Shown: positions 40,290-51,074, counted from the stretch's first letter. The stretch is 64,000 bases of DNA from Bicyclus anynana (GCF_947172395.1 NC_069095.1:4526001-4590000); one strand, 5' to 3'. A program made the numbers and translations. Notes: a model not told the origin generated them from the sequence alone.

Positions 40290-40433
40290 CTGATTTTTAA
40301 TTGGACTTTTACTGGGGGATAGAGGAAGTTGCTGAGCAATATAAAGGTTTCTTCTTATCCCGGGAAAATCCATGGGTCCTGCGGGATTTGTTAAAAAAAA
40401 TCACATGGACGAAGTCGCGGGCGTCCGCTAGTT
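40290..40433 (-). repeat. repeat E
   Basis: The right end GACGAAGTCGCGGGCGTCCG..CTAG is the reversed head. CCGGGAAAATCCATGGGTCC and GCGGGATTTG mark the body. It adjoins a GGACTTTTACTGGGGGATAG block shared with 3768. Confidence 0.7.
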
Positions 40434-40659
40434 AAGTGATAAATTTCAATATCCGTTTCATATAAAACGTCTTATAAATGCGCGTCGAATTATTCAGTAC
40501 CAAAGGAACTGTTAATAAATGCGCGAGTAATATTTTTGAAGACTTTATTGTGTACAGCCATTTCGCAAATGGACTCGTTTCATTTTACCCAATTTCTCGC
40601 ATAATGTTCCTTTCCATCTTTCAGATTTCTTTCTTTAATAGAGAGCAAAACAGTATAAG

Positions 40660-40945
40660 TTAAACTTAAGCCATACTCGAGGAGTACTGTTTACTAACAA
40701 AAAAATTGGATATGAGGGTAGAAAACGCATGTCATTTCATAACTTTTTTACTTTATAATATAGTAAAATATAAATAAAGTAACTATATCTAATTGTTTTA
40801 AGCTTATTAATTTATTTTATTTTCATTAATTTAAGAACAGTTAATTATAATTATTATTAGGTGTGAAATTATTACCGATTTATACCCCCATTTTTAATTT
40901 GTTTGTTGCTAAACAGTACTCCTCAAGTGTGGCTTTGGTATAGTA
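40660..40945. mobile_element. MITE family M, copy 2
   Basis: Left AAGCCATACTCGAGGAGTACTG...ACTAACAAA mirrors right TTGCTAAACAGTACTCC...AAGTGTGGCTT. The interior (GGTAGAAAACGCATGTCATTTC, GGTGTGAAATTATT, ATTTATACCCCCATTTTTAATTTG) matches 28336-28722 in the same orientation. Confidence 0.75.
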
Positions 40946-40974
40946 GAAAAATTTGTAAAATATACCTACTAGTA

Positions 40975-41065
40975 TGCCCTACAGTTTTACCCGCGTAGTT
41001 CCCGAGGAAATTCGGGGATAAAATATTAACCTAAAATTTTTCTCCATATAACATCAGTTACCAGC
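40975..41065 (+). repeat. repeat C, diverged fragment
   Basis: CCCTACAGTTTTACCCGCG and TAGTTCCCG...GGGGATAAAATATTAACC keep the repeat C head region. Confidence 0.55.
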
Positions 41066-41307
41066 TAGTGAAAATTTAGAAAATTCATAGAAAAAAATTT
41101 TTAAAACTGATTATTTGTTGTAAGTTTAGTGAAATACGTTTATTGAAAAGCTGTAAAATCATAATTATAGAGATACGTAAATATTAATGATTTGTATAGT
41201 TTTTCCTAATGTGCGTCTAAACTGAATGCGCTGTGCTTAGGGCCTAAGGCGGGCGCGGCAAGGCGTGGAGTGGCCACAGTGACGCACAACCTTCGTAGCG
41301 GCTCGAT

Positions 41308-41583
41308 GTATTAAAAAAAAACATTTATTTCAAGTAGGCTCAGTTTACAAGCACTTTTGATACGTCAGTTGACTATTTGTAAAGATTCTACCACCGGTTC
41401 GGAAGGCAGATTCTGCTAAGAGAAACCGGCAAGAAACTCAACAGTTGCTCCTTTTAAAAAAAACATACAATATTATAATATACAGTTGATGACAACATTA
41501 CAATTTCTTATAGTTTTACTTCGACTAAGACGTGGGTTTAAATCTCCTTTTCGTTTGTACAAATTAATATTTTGTCTTACATA
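41308..41583 (-). mobile_element. 5'-truncated, internally deleted copy of the large LINE
   Basis: On the minus strand it begins TATGTAAGACAAAATATTAA, equivalent to 36884 of the large LINE, runs through GGAGATTTAAACCCACGTC, then jumps about 240 bp to GAAGTAAAACTATAAGAAAT (equivalent to 37183). It then runs to the LINE 3' UTR (GAACCGGTGGTAGAATC) and a poly-A-like end. The junction carries CTTAGTCGA, found at 37096-37104 in the intact copy. Confidence 0.85.
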
Positions 41584-41622
41584 GAATATGCAGTTATGCA
41601 GTTATTGCAAACAACACAAACT

Positions 41623-41695
41623 ATGGACGACGATTTGGTGTTTTTACTAGAGAGTCCGATCCTGCGATGGGAGGACGTGTTGAACATGAGAGATG
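41623..41695 (+). CDS. possible first coding exon
   Basis: ATG at 41623 starts MDDDLVFLLESPILRWEDVL followed by NMRD, 24 codons plus one base, and meets an excellent donor context, GATG|GTATGT, at 41695/41696. Reading through, the frame ends at 41734-41736. The acidic start, non-repetitive codon use and donor match are typical of a real first exon. No later exon is identified, and I do not recognise the protein. It directly follows the LINE fragment, so any 5' UTR must be short or derive from repeat sequence. Confidence 0.35.
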
Positions 41696-41760
41696 GTATG
41701 TGCACGTTTCCGACGCTAATACCTTTTAAAACTTAAAGACTAAAATATATTAAAATTTTT

Positions 41761-42077
41761 GACGGCCTCCGTAGCGCAGTGGTATGCGCGGTGAATTTAC
41801 AAGACCTCCTAGGTTGAATCTCTGGCTGGGCCGATTGAGGTTTTATTAATTGGTCCAGATGTAGCTGGTGAGAGGCTTCGACCATGGCTAGTTACCATTC
41901 TACCGGCAAAGACGTACCACAAAACGATTAAGCGTTACGATGTCGTGTAGAAACCGAAAGGGGTGTAGATTTTCATTCTATTTCTAACAAGTTAGCCCGT
42001 TTCCATCTTAGATTGCATCATCACTTACCATCAGATGAGATATTTTTCAAGGATTAAGCTGTCGAAAAAAAAAAAAA
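41761..42077 (+). mobile_element. SINE family B, full-length
   Basis: Head GACGGCCTCCGTAGCGCAGTGG, AGGTTGAATCTCTGGCTGGG at the B box (diverged), CATTCTACCGGCAAAGACG, and the tail GGATTAAGCTGTCG followed by A13. Confidence 0.88.
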
Positions 42078-42079
42078 AC

Positions 42080-42385
42080 TTAAGTTGTTTTATTGTGCGT
42101 AAGAATTGCGACTTGCGTAAAATGTAGACAAAGTACATCAGTACGATCAAATTCACGATGTGGTTAATACCAGTTGAGTACGCATTAGTTTGCGGCTCCC
42201 AATGCAGCTGACAACTTAAGCGTTACTGCAACGGACAACTCAGCGTTGGTACAACCCTAGTTACGCAGTAAGACTGCGATAGTATTGTTTGTTGCGATTT
42301 ACAGCGACTTGGCTTCTAGTGGGCTTTTAATAAAATTGTTTCACGAGTAATCTAATCATCACATCATGTGATGGACGCCTGAAAT
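42080..42385. other. no gene recognised
   Basis: Mixed composition without a sustained frame. Confidence 0.4.
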
Positions 42386-42387
42386 CA

Positions 42388-42830
42388 GAATCAAAATTTA
42401 TTTATTTTAAGTATGTTTAGTTTACTTTTGGAACGTTTTGACTGCTGAGAAGAGTCGGCAAAACACCTACTCATTATAATAGGACTCAAAAGTGGTTACA
42501 AATATAAGAAAACTAATGTCGAACAAAGGTTTATGATTCACAACACTTGTCAGGACAACTTAATTAACAAATCAAACTGTTACCAAAATAAGACCCTAGA
42601 ATGGCAGAGAATGACCTTGAGTGGAGTCACGTACTTGTGAACGATGTGTGTAGGGTTAAAGGTGCCTTTGACAGATATCTAACACTCCCCTTTTCCATTC
42701 AAGTCACTCTCCCCGCCTATCCTAAGTAACCCATAAAGAATTACACAACAAGAGATGTGGACGGCTCGAACGCCACGAGCACACTGAAGCCGTCCGCAAG
42801 TCGTTGCTACGCGACGATAACATACTCAAA
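42388..42830 (-). mobile_element. repeat P, copy 3, with LINE-type 3' tail
   Basis: Read on the minus strand it starts TTATCGTCGCGTAGCAACG, matches copies at 17694 and 19434 through TTCGACATTAG, and then continues into GACTCTTCTCAGCAGTC and AAATAAATTTTGATTCTG, a LINE-like tail. This is the only copy showing the whole unit, about 440 bp. It looks like a non-autonomous retroposon that borrows a LINE tail. Confidence 0.7.
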
Positions 42831-42873
42831 AGTAGTTTTTTTTAAAAAAAGCATACATATAAGGGGTCTAAGG

Positions 42874-43185
42874 ATGTTTATAATTAAGAAATCCATCAGT
42901 TGTGTAGTAGACCCCACTGCAGGACATCCGATCCGTCCATCATACACCGATGCACAGATGATAGAGGTGAAGTCGAATAATTCGTTTTACTTTAAGCCCT
43001 CATTTGCACGAGTTTTTAAAACGGACATTAAAAAAGCTTTCAAAAATAGTTATGTAAATGAAGGTCTATTTCCAACGCCCAAAATTGAAAATGCAATACT
43101 GCTCGAAAATAAGCGTCGTTTTAAAAAGTTGTCGTGTGAATATATACTTGGTGATGCATTTGTTGGCAACACTTACCTACGTTAA
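42874..43185 (+). CDS. unidentified 103-codon ORF with poly(A) signal
   Basis: The open frame extends back to 42757, but that part lies in repeat P, so ATG at 42874 is the better start. The product begins MFIIKKSISCVVDPTAGHPI and ends LGDAFVGNTYLR, is Lys- and Phe-rich (FYFKPSFARVFKTDIKKAF) and has no clear membrane segment. TAA is at 43183-43185 and AATAAA follows at 43198-43203. There is no second copy in the window. I do not recognise the family. It may be the end of a larger gene or mobile-element protein truncated by the repeat on its left. Confidence 0.4.
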   Translation: MFIIKKSISCVVDPTAGHPIRPSYTDAQMIEVKSNNSFYFKPSFARVFKTDIKKAFKNSYVNEGLFPTPKIENAILLENKRRFKKLSCEYILGDAFVGNTYLR

Positions 43186-43495
43186 CTGTTGTAATGCAAT
43201 AAAATATTTTCGAACGATTTAAATTAAAAAAATTTTTGGTCATTAAAAACTAATTTTTTTTTTAAATTCCATGTCCGACAAATTGATCCATGCGTCAGGT
43301 GACCCAAGAGCTGACGCTTATTTGTCCCAAAAGATAAATAAGTCTTGCCACACATATAGTAACAGCGCTAGCGTATTGGGTACCTTGCCTTATGGGTGAA
43401 CAATTGGATGTTGTGTATTTGTTATAATAATTTTATTTATTTAAAATTTAGATTTTATTATTATTTTAATTCTTAGTCTTTCTCCTCCGTGAATC

Positions 43496-43804
43496 TTAAT
43501 CGTCATATGGGAGGGTCGTGACCACCTCCATCTCTGATCCATTAATAGGATTGATAAGCAATTTTTTTCTATCTCTGGCTACGCGAAGAGCATCGTAAAC
43601 TGTGGACTCGAGTGTAGTGCGGACCTGGTCGGACCAACGCATCGGGCTGCGCACCCGCGGTCTTTTTTCTTCCACCTTACCAGTAATAACTATTTTTTCC
43701 AGATTATCTTCGTCTTTTCTGGCAATGTGTCCGAAGTACTCTAAAATACCCTTGAGGCATATGGTAGAGAGTCTTATTTTAACTTTGAGTCGGGCAAGAA
43801 ATTC
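43496..43804 (-). pseudogene. C-terminus of a LINE ORF2 (RTE/BovB-like)
   Basis: The minus-strand frame gives about 100 codons: FLARLKVKIRLSTICLKGIL, then EYFGHIARKDEDNLEKIVI, TGKVEEKRPRVRSPMRW, SDQVRTTLESTVYDALRVAR and a stop at 43496-43498. The pattern (.YFGHIAR....LE...GKV.GKR.RGR.P.RW.D....T) is the usual LINE C-terminal region after the reverse transcriptase. The rest of the element is absent, although this part is still open. Confidence 0.75.
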
Positions 43805-44620
43805 TTAGTCTTACTTTATTTTAATTTAATTTAAGTGATTGTAATATCTACTAATATATATCCGCCAATTATTATTGCATAATTACGGAAAGGGGTAAAA
43901 ATAATAATAATGATAATTTTCAAACGATATAAAATAAAAAATCAAAGTCAGACAGTTTTCAAAAGAAATTGCGTCTTTTTTACTAATGGACCAACTCTGA
44001 AAATGTTAAGTAAGCGTCTTTGTGAACCGACCTGTTAGCGGCGCGCTTTTGAGTATAATTGGATTGCAAAAGTAAACGTTCGGATGCCTCATTATAATGT
44101 TATCACGGCTTGTGCGATATTTTTCACCTACATTTTGTTTTTTTTTTATATTATATACTAACTGATATCAGCGACTCCGTTCACGTGAAATTCTGTTTTT
44201 TTAGTGTCCAACTGAAAATTTGGTTTCGGTTTCGGCCAAACTAGGCCGAAAATTTGCCAAAATCAAAACTGATTTTGGAACTAAGACTATAATAGTAATT
44301 TTAATAATAGGTAATTATTTTTATATAAAAGGTACCTAAAAGAGATTGATGATTCTTTTAAGTACAAATACAAAACAAAGTATTAATTAATAAGATTTCA
44401 AAATACCAATAATTAGTAACAATTTACTAAAATTTACTATTAGTAAAAAACAGTAACAATTAGTGATTTGATTATTGATAACTGATAAACATTTTGCTAT
44501 GAGAACTTCATTTAAAAAATCAATAAAAATATTATCAGTATTTCTTTATATTATGTTAAATAATTAATCATAACGGTTATTATTCTCAAACCAAACATTG
44601 ATAGCTGACTATCACTAGTG
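43805..44620. other. AT-rich stretch with a repeat E head
   Basis: ACTGATATCAGCGACTCCGTTCACGTGAAATTCTG at 44160-44194 is a diverged repeat E head. TTTCGGTTTCGGCCAAACTAGGCCGAAAATTTGCCAAAATC at 44224-44264 is locally self-complementary. Confidence 0.4.
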
Positions 44621-44621
44621 A

Positions 44622-44930
44622 GACCGTGATAGCCCAGTGGATATGATTCTGCCTCCAATTCCGGAGGGTGTGGGTTCGAATCCGGTCCGGGGCATGAACC
44701 TTCAACTTTTCAGCTGTATGCAAGAAATTAAATATCACGTGTCTAAATCGGTGAAGGAAAACATAGTGAGGAAACCTGCATACCAGAGAATTATCTTAAT
44801 TCTTTGCGTGTGTGAAGTCTGCCAATCCGCATTGGGCCAGCGTTGTGGACTGTTGGCCTTACCCCTCTCATTCTGAGAGGAGACTCGAGCTCAGCAGTGA
44901 GCCGAATATGGGTTGATGACGACTATCACT
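44622..44930 (+). mobile_element. SINE family A, near full-length
   Basis: ACCGTGATAGCCCAGTGG, GTGTGGGTTCGAATCCGG, TCAACTTTTCAGCTGTATGC (with a short deletion), GAGCCGAATATGGG and a GACGAC end. Confidence 0.9.
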
Positions 44931-45019
44931 AGGTGATCAAAACTAGACTCCAATAGGCAGTCAGTCACTATAAGCGTAAAGTTTTTAATAAGTAAAAAAA
45001 ATAGTGTACCTAAATTAAT

Positions 45020-45135
45020 AAAAAAAATTGTTGAATAAATCTGTTCAACGGTTTAGAAGATATCAAGTAGTAAAGAATATTACTTACATACAAGATACGC
45101 GCGAAAAACACAACCCTTCTTGCAGTCGGGTAAAA
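45020..45135 (-). repeat. repeat D, copy 1
   Basis: CAAGATACGCGCGAAAAACAC and CTTCTTGCAGTCGGGTAAAAATC are the reverse of the block at 49495-49620 (TTTTTACCCGACTGCAAG, GGCGCGTATCTTG). It is non-coding. Confidence 0.6.
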
Positions 45136-45390
45136 ATCAAAGTCAAATTGAGAACTCATTCCGTGTTGAACTGGTTAAAATATACACAGAGAATGATAAT
45201 GGTGGTTAATTTTGTTGCTAAAATCAACGGAAAAATCTTTTCATAAAATACTTAATTGTAACGCTTTCAGTGTAAAAAGTTGGAACAGTCTAACTTTGAA
45301 GTCCGACTTTTATTTTTTCCCTGCAAACTTAATTACTTACTTCAAAAGTACCTCTGATACTTTCATATAACCACCATATTTTTATTTAAT

Positions 45391-45632
45391 ACTAGCGACC
45401 CGGTCAAGCTTCGATTTGACTTTTGTGCATTTCTTTCATACCCTTACCTACCGTACTCCAAACCTACACCTATCATACGTCTACCCTAGACTTTTTTTAG
45501 ACTTTTTTAATTTTAATCGCCGTAAAAACCATCCTAGAACTTCATCGAACATTTTAAAATTGGTCCAGCCGTTGTAGAGTTATGCGCTTACCAACGCATT
45601 TTGCGATTCCTTTTTATATTATAGATTGCAAA
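45391..45632 (+). repeat. repeat E variant
   Basis: CTAGCGACCCGGTCAAGCTTCG head and the 3' end GGTCCAGCCGTTGTAGAGTT...GCGCTTACCAACGC, shared with 7050-7110. Confidence 0.6.
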
Positions 45633-45639
45633 ATCATTC

Positions 45640-47400
45640 TTTATTAGATTTGACTAAAAATAAATTAAGCTCCAAATAGTAGAAAAAAATTAACGAAAAC
45701 GGTTTCTCATAGAATATATAGACTTATTCTTTCTTATAATCTATCCTAACGTGAGTCGAGCCCACGGAAATAAGATTCGTTTAGAGTCAGCTTTAGCGCT
45801 TTATTTTGATCTGTGGTCAAGCCAAAAGTAGATTTTGTTATGAACTCAAAAGGGCTAGAACTCAGAGCCGTGAAACCAGTTTATAAAAAATAATGCTTTT
45901 GTTTTTGTAAGTTATTGACGTCATGTTCCCTTTAAAGCAAAGGGTATGTCGATCCGCCAATTTTCGACTACCAAGTGTTGTATTGATTGTACATTACATT
46001 CTATGTGTACATAAAATAAAACGATCTTGATAAAACATTAAAAATAAAAAATTAACAACAATTTATTAATTATCCATTAAAATTTATATTTGGAGATTTA
46101 CCTACGCTACAATATATTTATCAGACACATGTTTATACTTATTACAGAGTTGAAAAAAGGAGATAAGTATCTACTGAATTCGTAAATAAAAATCTAAGCG
46201 TGTATCGAAAGCCTTTCAGTTGCAGATCAAAGGTACATTTTTATTTAGCCCTAAAGTAAAATCTGGGACTATAATAAACACTGCGAAGATCCTTCAGATT
46301 CCAAATGAAAGCAATCTCCGTGAAGGCTTTTATAAATCTCTGCAAAAGCACGGCAGTTGTGTAGGCATGAAATGAATACAATATATTGTATTTTTTCTAC
46401 CTATTATATTAGCCATAAGTATGTTCGCCTCACCTTTTTACCTTTACGGTATGAATGAAAGGTAATAATTTAAAAGAGCCAGGGGCGATGTATTCTTAGA
46501 AGTCGATTCCTAGCGGCTTACCATATAAAAATCCATACATACTCGTACAAATTCATTATAGTTATTTATTTTTTACGCTCGAAATAGGTATGTCATTTTA
46601 CCAAAGCATTTCTATAATCTGTACAAGAAACGCCTGCTCATAACTAAAAACACATGATTGGGGTACCTATTACAAAATCCCTTGCTACTGATGCCACCTG
46701 TGTCTTATTACGCTTAAATATCGGACTTTATTAATTAACAAAATCGTACCACCCTAGCAACGTAATTTTACACATAAATAACCGACCTTCTAGTTAAAAA
46801 AATCATGAAAATGCTACATTATTATAAACATTTTAAGCATAGGACCGACAAACATGTCTTTGAAATAAACACGTTTGTTGTCCTGACTGAAACAACTATC
46901 GGAACGATAATAGCTGACTCAACATTTCACATGGCGGTAATCTCGTAACCAAGGTCTAAATATTTTAATATTTTTTTCCTTTTCGGCTTTAATTTACTCG
47001 TATATTCACATTGTTCAATATACATTTGATCCTGAGAGAGTTATAAAGTGCTTTTGTTTATGACAATGCCCGATCGAGATAAGCTATAATAGTCCACTGC
47101 CCTGTAAAGTAGAATGCATTTCCCAGATAAGGGTTATATTATGTAGCTGTACCTATTTACAAAGTTTAATCTAGATTTGGTAGCACATTGTAATAAATTT
47201 TACAAGTTCCATCTGATAATTATCTTTCCAAGATCCTAATTTAAACTTTTCCACTGCTTTTGAGGTCTAAAATATGGTGCTAATTTAATTGGGATTTCGT
47301 TGTTATAATTGGGATAAAATAAAAGAAGTTCAGAGTTTTAAAAATAAAAGTTATATTGTAACTTGTACCTACACCAACATCGTAATCCATATTTATGATA
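45640..47400. other. long AT-rich stretch without recognised genes
   Basis: Both strands lack sustained frames. There is no clear match to the repeat families listed here, apart from a loose phrase near 46495-46530 that resembles 47505-47545. Confidence 0.45.
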
Positions 47401-47720
47401 CAAGTGAATTTATTTGTTACGCTTTCACGGCTAAACCAGTAAATCGATTTTAAAAATAATTCTACCCCTTAAAAGCTATATTATCAGCAAGTAGCAGCGG
47501 TGAAGAGTTCATGAAAGCCGATTTCTGGCGGGTTACCTTTAAAAATCCATGCATATTCACTGTTGTACTGTATCTAGATATATGAGAATCCGGAGTATGT
47601 ATCACGCTATTTGAATTTATTTATCTTTGGGATGGCTTACCTTCATCTGAATTCCATACTTCGCCACTGGCAAGTAGTCTTCGTTTTCCCACTGGAACGG
47701 AAAATAAGCAGATGAAACCG
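47400..47720 (-). repeat. diverged repeat C-like unit
   Basis: CACGGCTAAACCAGTAAATCGATTTT and AAAGCTATATTATCAGCAAGTA are typical of the 3' ends of these repeats, and CCACTGGAACGGAAAATAAGC lies near the other end. Confidence 0.45.
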
Positions 47721-47969
47721 CTGCTCGGGCGTTCGTTAAAATTAAAAATATATTTTAAGTTTTGCGACAAGTTTAAAAAGTTCAAGACTAAATTTCGGCG
47801 CTACAGACCTTCAGTTATATCTATACATTTTATCAAATCTCAATTTCTAAATTATTGTAACAGGTAAAACTTACGGACACTACACATGGACGATGCAACT
47901 GAACAGATCGACGGTTTTAGTTAAAACTGAAGGTTATACATAGCATGGCCTAAATCTTTTTTTAAAGAA

Positions 47970-48066
47970 TATTTGCCATATTTTTTATATTATAACCAAT
48001 ATTCCCATTCCCTTCCAACTAGTCGGAAAAGACTGTGCTAGGAGTGGGTACGACAATAGACTATCA
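47970..48066 (-). mobile_element. SINE family G, 5'-truncated
   Basis: AACCAATATTCCCATTCCC, CCAACTAGTCGGAAAAGAC and GTGCTAGGAGTGGGTACG match 39060-39150; the tRNA-like head is absent. Confidence 0.75.
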
Positions 48067-48352
48067 GGTTAAAACTCTAATAAAGTGAAGAATATAAGCA
48101 AAATCCAAATATGTTTTACGAAACTGCAGGATTCCGTCATAATAATTCAGTCGACGTAAGACATTTTTTTTAAACGACAAATTTTCGATGACGTCGTACA
48201 CAGCAGTTTCATAAATTTTATGTCACCCAATTTCATGGATGGTAATTTTTTGTCATTTTCCGTCAACGCTGGAGGTTTATTAGTTAGATTGGACGGCGCA
48301 TCGTGAGTTCCCTGGTTTGAGTGGCTGTGCTAACTTTCTGATGCAGTTATGT

Positions 48353-48413
48353 GTACCATCGTCATCACCATCATCTTCATCATCATAATCATCATCATAT
48401 TCATCATCATCAG
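48353..48413. repeat. imperfect (CAT)n microsatellite
   Basis: CATCGTCATCACCATCATC continuing to CATCATCATCAGG. The apparent poly-His reading is a by-product. Confidence 0.85.
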
Positions 48414-48506
48414 GCTATTTTTAACGGCCATTTTAGTGAACCGTTAAGTGCTCTTTGGCACTTTTTTAGAATTTTCTTATACAAACGCTCCTATGTCACT
48501 AGTACT

Positions 48507-48815
48507 ACGAGCCGTGATAGCCCAGTGGACATGACCTCTGCCTCCGATTCCGAAAGTTGTGGTCTCGAATCCGGTCCGGGGCATGCACCTCCAACTTTTC
48601 AGTTGTGTGCATTTTTAGAAATTAAATATCACATAACATGTCTCAAACGGTGAAGGGAAAAAACATCGTAAAGAAATTTTCATACCAGAGAATTTTCTTA
48701 ATTCTATGCGTGTGTGAAGTCTCCAATCCGGATAGGGTCAGCGTGATAGACTTATGGCCTAATATTTTGAGAGGAGACTCGAGGTCAGCAGTGAGCCGAA
48801 TATGGATTGATAATG
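48507..48815 (+). mobile_element. SINE family A, near full-length
   Basis: GAGCCGTGATAGCCCAGTGG, GTGGTCTCGAATCCGG, CATGCACCTCCAACTTTTC, GAGCCGAATATGG, tail GATAATGATC. Confidence 0.88.
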
Positions 48816-48959
48816 ATCAACATGATGATGTCAGCAAAACGGATAAGTATAGTAATTACAATTAAATTTTTCATGTACTCGTAAGTTTCAGCAATCACCA
48901 GATCCTACTCCACTACTTTACTAGTCCTACTTGTAAAGAACAACAAACAAGTTTTAGTT

Positions 48960-49130
48960 CCAGTTTCACACTACGTTGATACCAGTCAGAGGGTGCCGAT
49001 TGAAATTCACAAATCCTGCGAGAATCATGGATTTTTCCGGGATAAAAGGAGGTATTCCGTATTCCGGCCTTTATTGGAGTTAATTGAGCAACATGCTATA
49101 TAACCTCTCTTTCGAGTGCAAGTACAAAGA
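48960..49130 (+). repeat. repeat E variant
   Basis: CTGCGAGAATCATGGATTTTTCCGGGATAAAAGG matches 51893-51930. The 3' half is replaced by the AATTGAGCAACATGC block seen in other E-related units. Confidence 0.6.
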
Positions 49131-49494
49131 TTGACCTAGACAAGCAGAAACAAAAAATAAAAATAACATTTATACAACTCAGTTATTTTTATAATCACAA
49201 ACACCCTCTTCAATTTTATTTATATTACTAGAATACAAAATGAAAAATTTTTAATGATAGTTAATTCAGTGCAAAATCTATTCACGAAAGAATGGCGCTT
49301 CCTTTGAAGTTCTTAAGCGCAAACTTTGACGTTTTGCCTTTGAATTTCCCTTTGGAAGCTTAATCAATCTTAAGTTTTCAAGTTAGTGCCAGATACTTAA
49401 TCCGTTTATTCGCAGATCTAAATGGAAGATAATAAATTATTTCTTAATGCATTCTCAAATTTCAACGTCGTTTTTATAAGGTAGATAATTAATT

Positions 49495-49625
49495 AGTTTT
49501 TACCCGACTGCAAGAATACTTTTTGGCGCGTATCTTGTTTGTATGTATGTAAGTATATATGTATGTAATATTCTTTATTACCTTATATCTTCCAAACCAC
49601 TGAAAGGATTTTCGTAATTACGGCC
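49495..49625 (+). repeat. repeat D, copy 2
   Basis: TTTTTACCCGACTGCAAG, GGCGCGTATCTTG, GTATGTATGTAAGTATATATG and TCTTCCAAACCACTG. Copy 1 is reversed at 45020. Confidence 0.6.
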
Positions 49626-49634
49626 ATATCATCA

Positions 49635-50182
49635 TACTAGCGAATGCGTCACGAACACGTCGCGGCTGCGCAGCAAACACGTCGCGGAGGCGTGGCGAAT
49701 TCGCAACGTTTCAGTCGCGGTTTTGTAGCGGATTAACGACGTACATTCAGTAACAAAATGGATTCTGACGAGGAAACACTGTTGTTTTATTTATTAAAAT
49801 TCATTAAAAAAAACAGATTTCTGCCTAAAAACTAATGTTTATATTGTTTTTTTTCTTTCCAAACCACTAGTTTATATTTTTAGTTCGTTCGGGTCTAAGA
49901 TTTGAAAAGATTTGCGTACTTACTTACTTACGTTACTTTTGCGTACGATTTCGATTACTCGATCGTACATCGTACAAGAGCCAAAAAAGTCGTACAAATA
50001 CGATTTAAATCGTACGTTTTGACAACACTGAGACGGACTGGCGTTTGTACGAGACAGTACAACATTGTGCATCCGCAACGAATTCGCTGCGGATGCGCGG
50101 CGTATCCGTTGCGCGCCCTTAACGTATCCGTTGCGAGCCCGCTCCGCTTTGAAAATGCTCGCAATCCGCTAGTGTGATTAGC
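49635..50182. mobile_element. Harbinger-like non-autonomous element with ORF remnant
   Basis: The left end ACTAGCGAATGCGTCACG and the reversed right end ACTAGCGGATTGCGAGC form short terminal inverted repeats. The interior has a short frame from ATG at 49759, MDSDEETLLFYLLKFIKKNR, then FLPKN and stop; the acidic start followed by a basic run resembles the N-terminus of PIF/Harbinger-type nucleases, as I recall them. CGTAC occurs many times at 49941-50015, and ATCCGTTGCG twice near the right end. Target duplication is unclear. The overlapping ORFs at 49902-50209 on both strands are structural by-products. Confidence 0.5.
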
Positions 50183-50189
50183 TCTGTAA

Positions 50190-51070
50190 GATATCGTTAG
50201 ATTTGTCATAAAAAACCCAAGTGTACTTAGATAGGTGAAGTTAAAAAAAATAACACGACGATTGTGAGAAGAGGTGAAAAAATCGTTTTTTTTTCTGATA
50301 TTGCGATCAAAGTCGGGCTCATCAAGAGGAGTCCAAAATGTTATATCATGGCCATATTAAAAAAAACTACAATTCGAAAAACGTTAATTATTAATCGCTA
50401 TACAAATTCACGGGGCGGATGACTAGGTGCGAGCAGGTTAGGCGTTCGGGTTATTTTATTTTTTTAATTATACCTATGAGATTTTTGAGTATAAAAAAAC
50501 TAAAATAAAAAATCATAACGAGCTTAGTAAAATTTACCAACTATAAATCAAGTAATCTCTTGATCCAAAGCCAATTTAACTTCAGTGCAAAACTGCAGTT
50601 TTCAACGACGGTCTATGAAAATATTCAATGAGATATCTGACTATAAAATTGAGGTTTTAATAAGCTAGTGAGGTATAATTTAATAAATTTGGTTCCGTAG
50701 TTGTTAAAAAACAAATTATGAAATACTTTTACTTGAATGAAATTGTATTTGGTTAATTTTTTAAATGTTAAAAAGGATTTTTACAACATTGTTTGTAATA
50801 ATTGTGCCTGTAAATTTATGAAACCTTTCTTATCCTTAAAAGATCGTGTGCCACCTTCCGAATCCATCATTAGACAAGCATCAAGGTACCATTTTACGAG
50901 TCTTTTCAGCCATCTTTTCAGCCTTTTTTATACCCACTACAGGATCAAGCCTCCTTCCTCTTAAATACCTTTAATAAGACCGCCTTTACAAATACCTGTT
51001 TACTGTGTTTTCTTCTATTTTCTTTGTTCATTGTTTTTTCTTTTGTGCAATAAAGTATCTATAAATAAAA
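50190..51070. other. no gene recognised
   Basis: The ORF at 50737-50964 has no motif and sits in AT-rich sequence. Confidence 0.4.
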
Positions 51071-51074
51071 TAAA

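Noticed and set aside
43602..43808. 68-codon plus-strand ORF
   Set aside because: It is the antisense shadow of the LINE C-terminal remnant at 43496-43804.
48353..48413. CRISPR-like regular repetition
   Set aside because: It is a simple trinucleotide repeat without spacers; nothing else in the window has repeat-spacer periodicity.
48351..48653. His-rich 100-codon ORF
   Set aside because: The His run is a (CAT)n microsatellite and the rest is SINE A.
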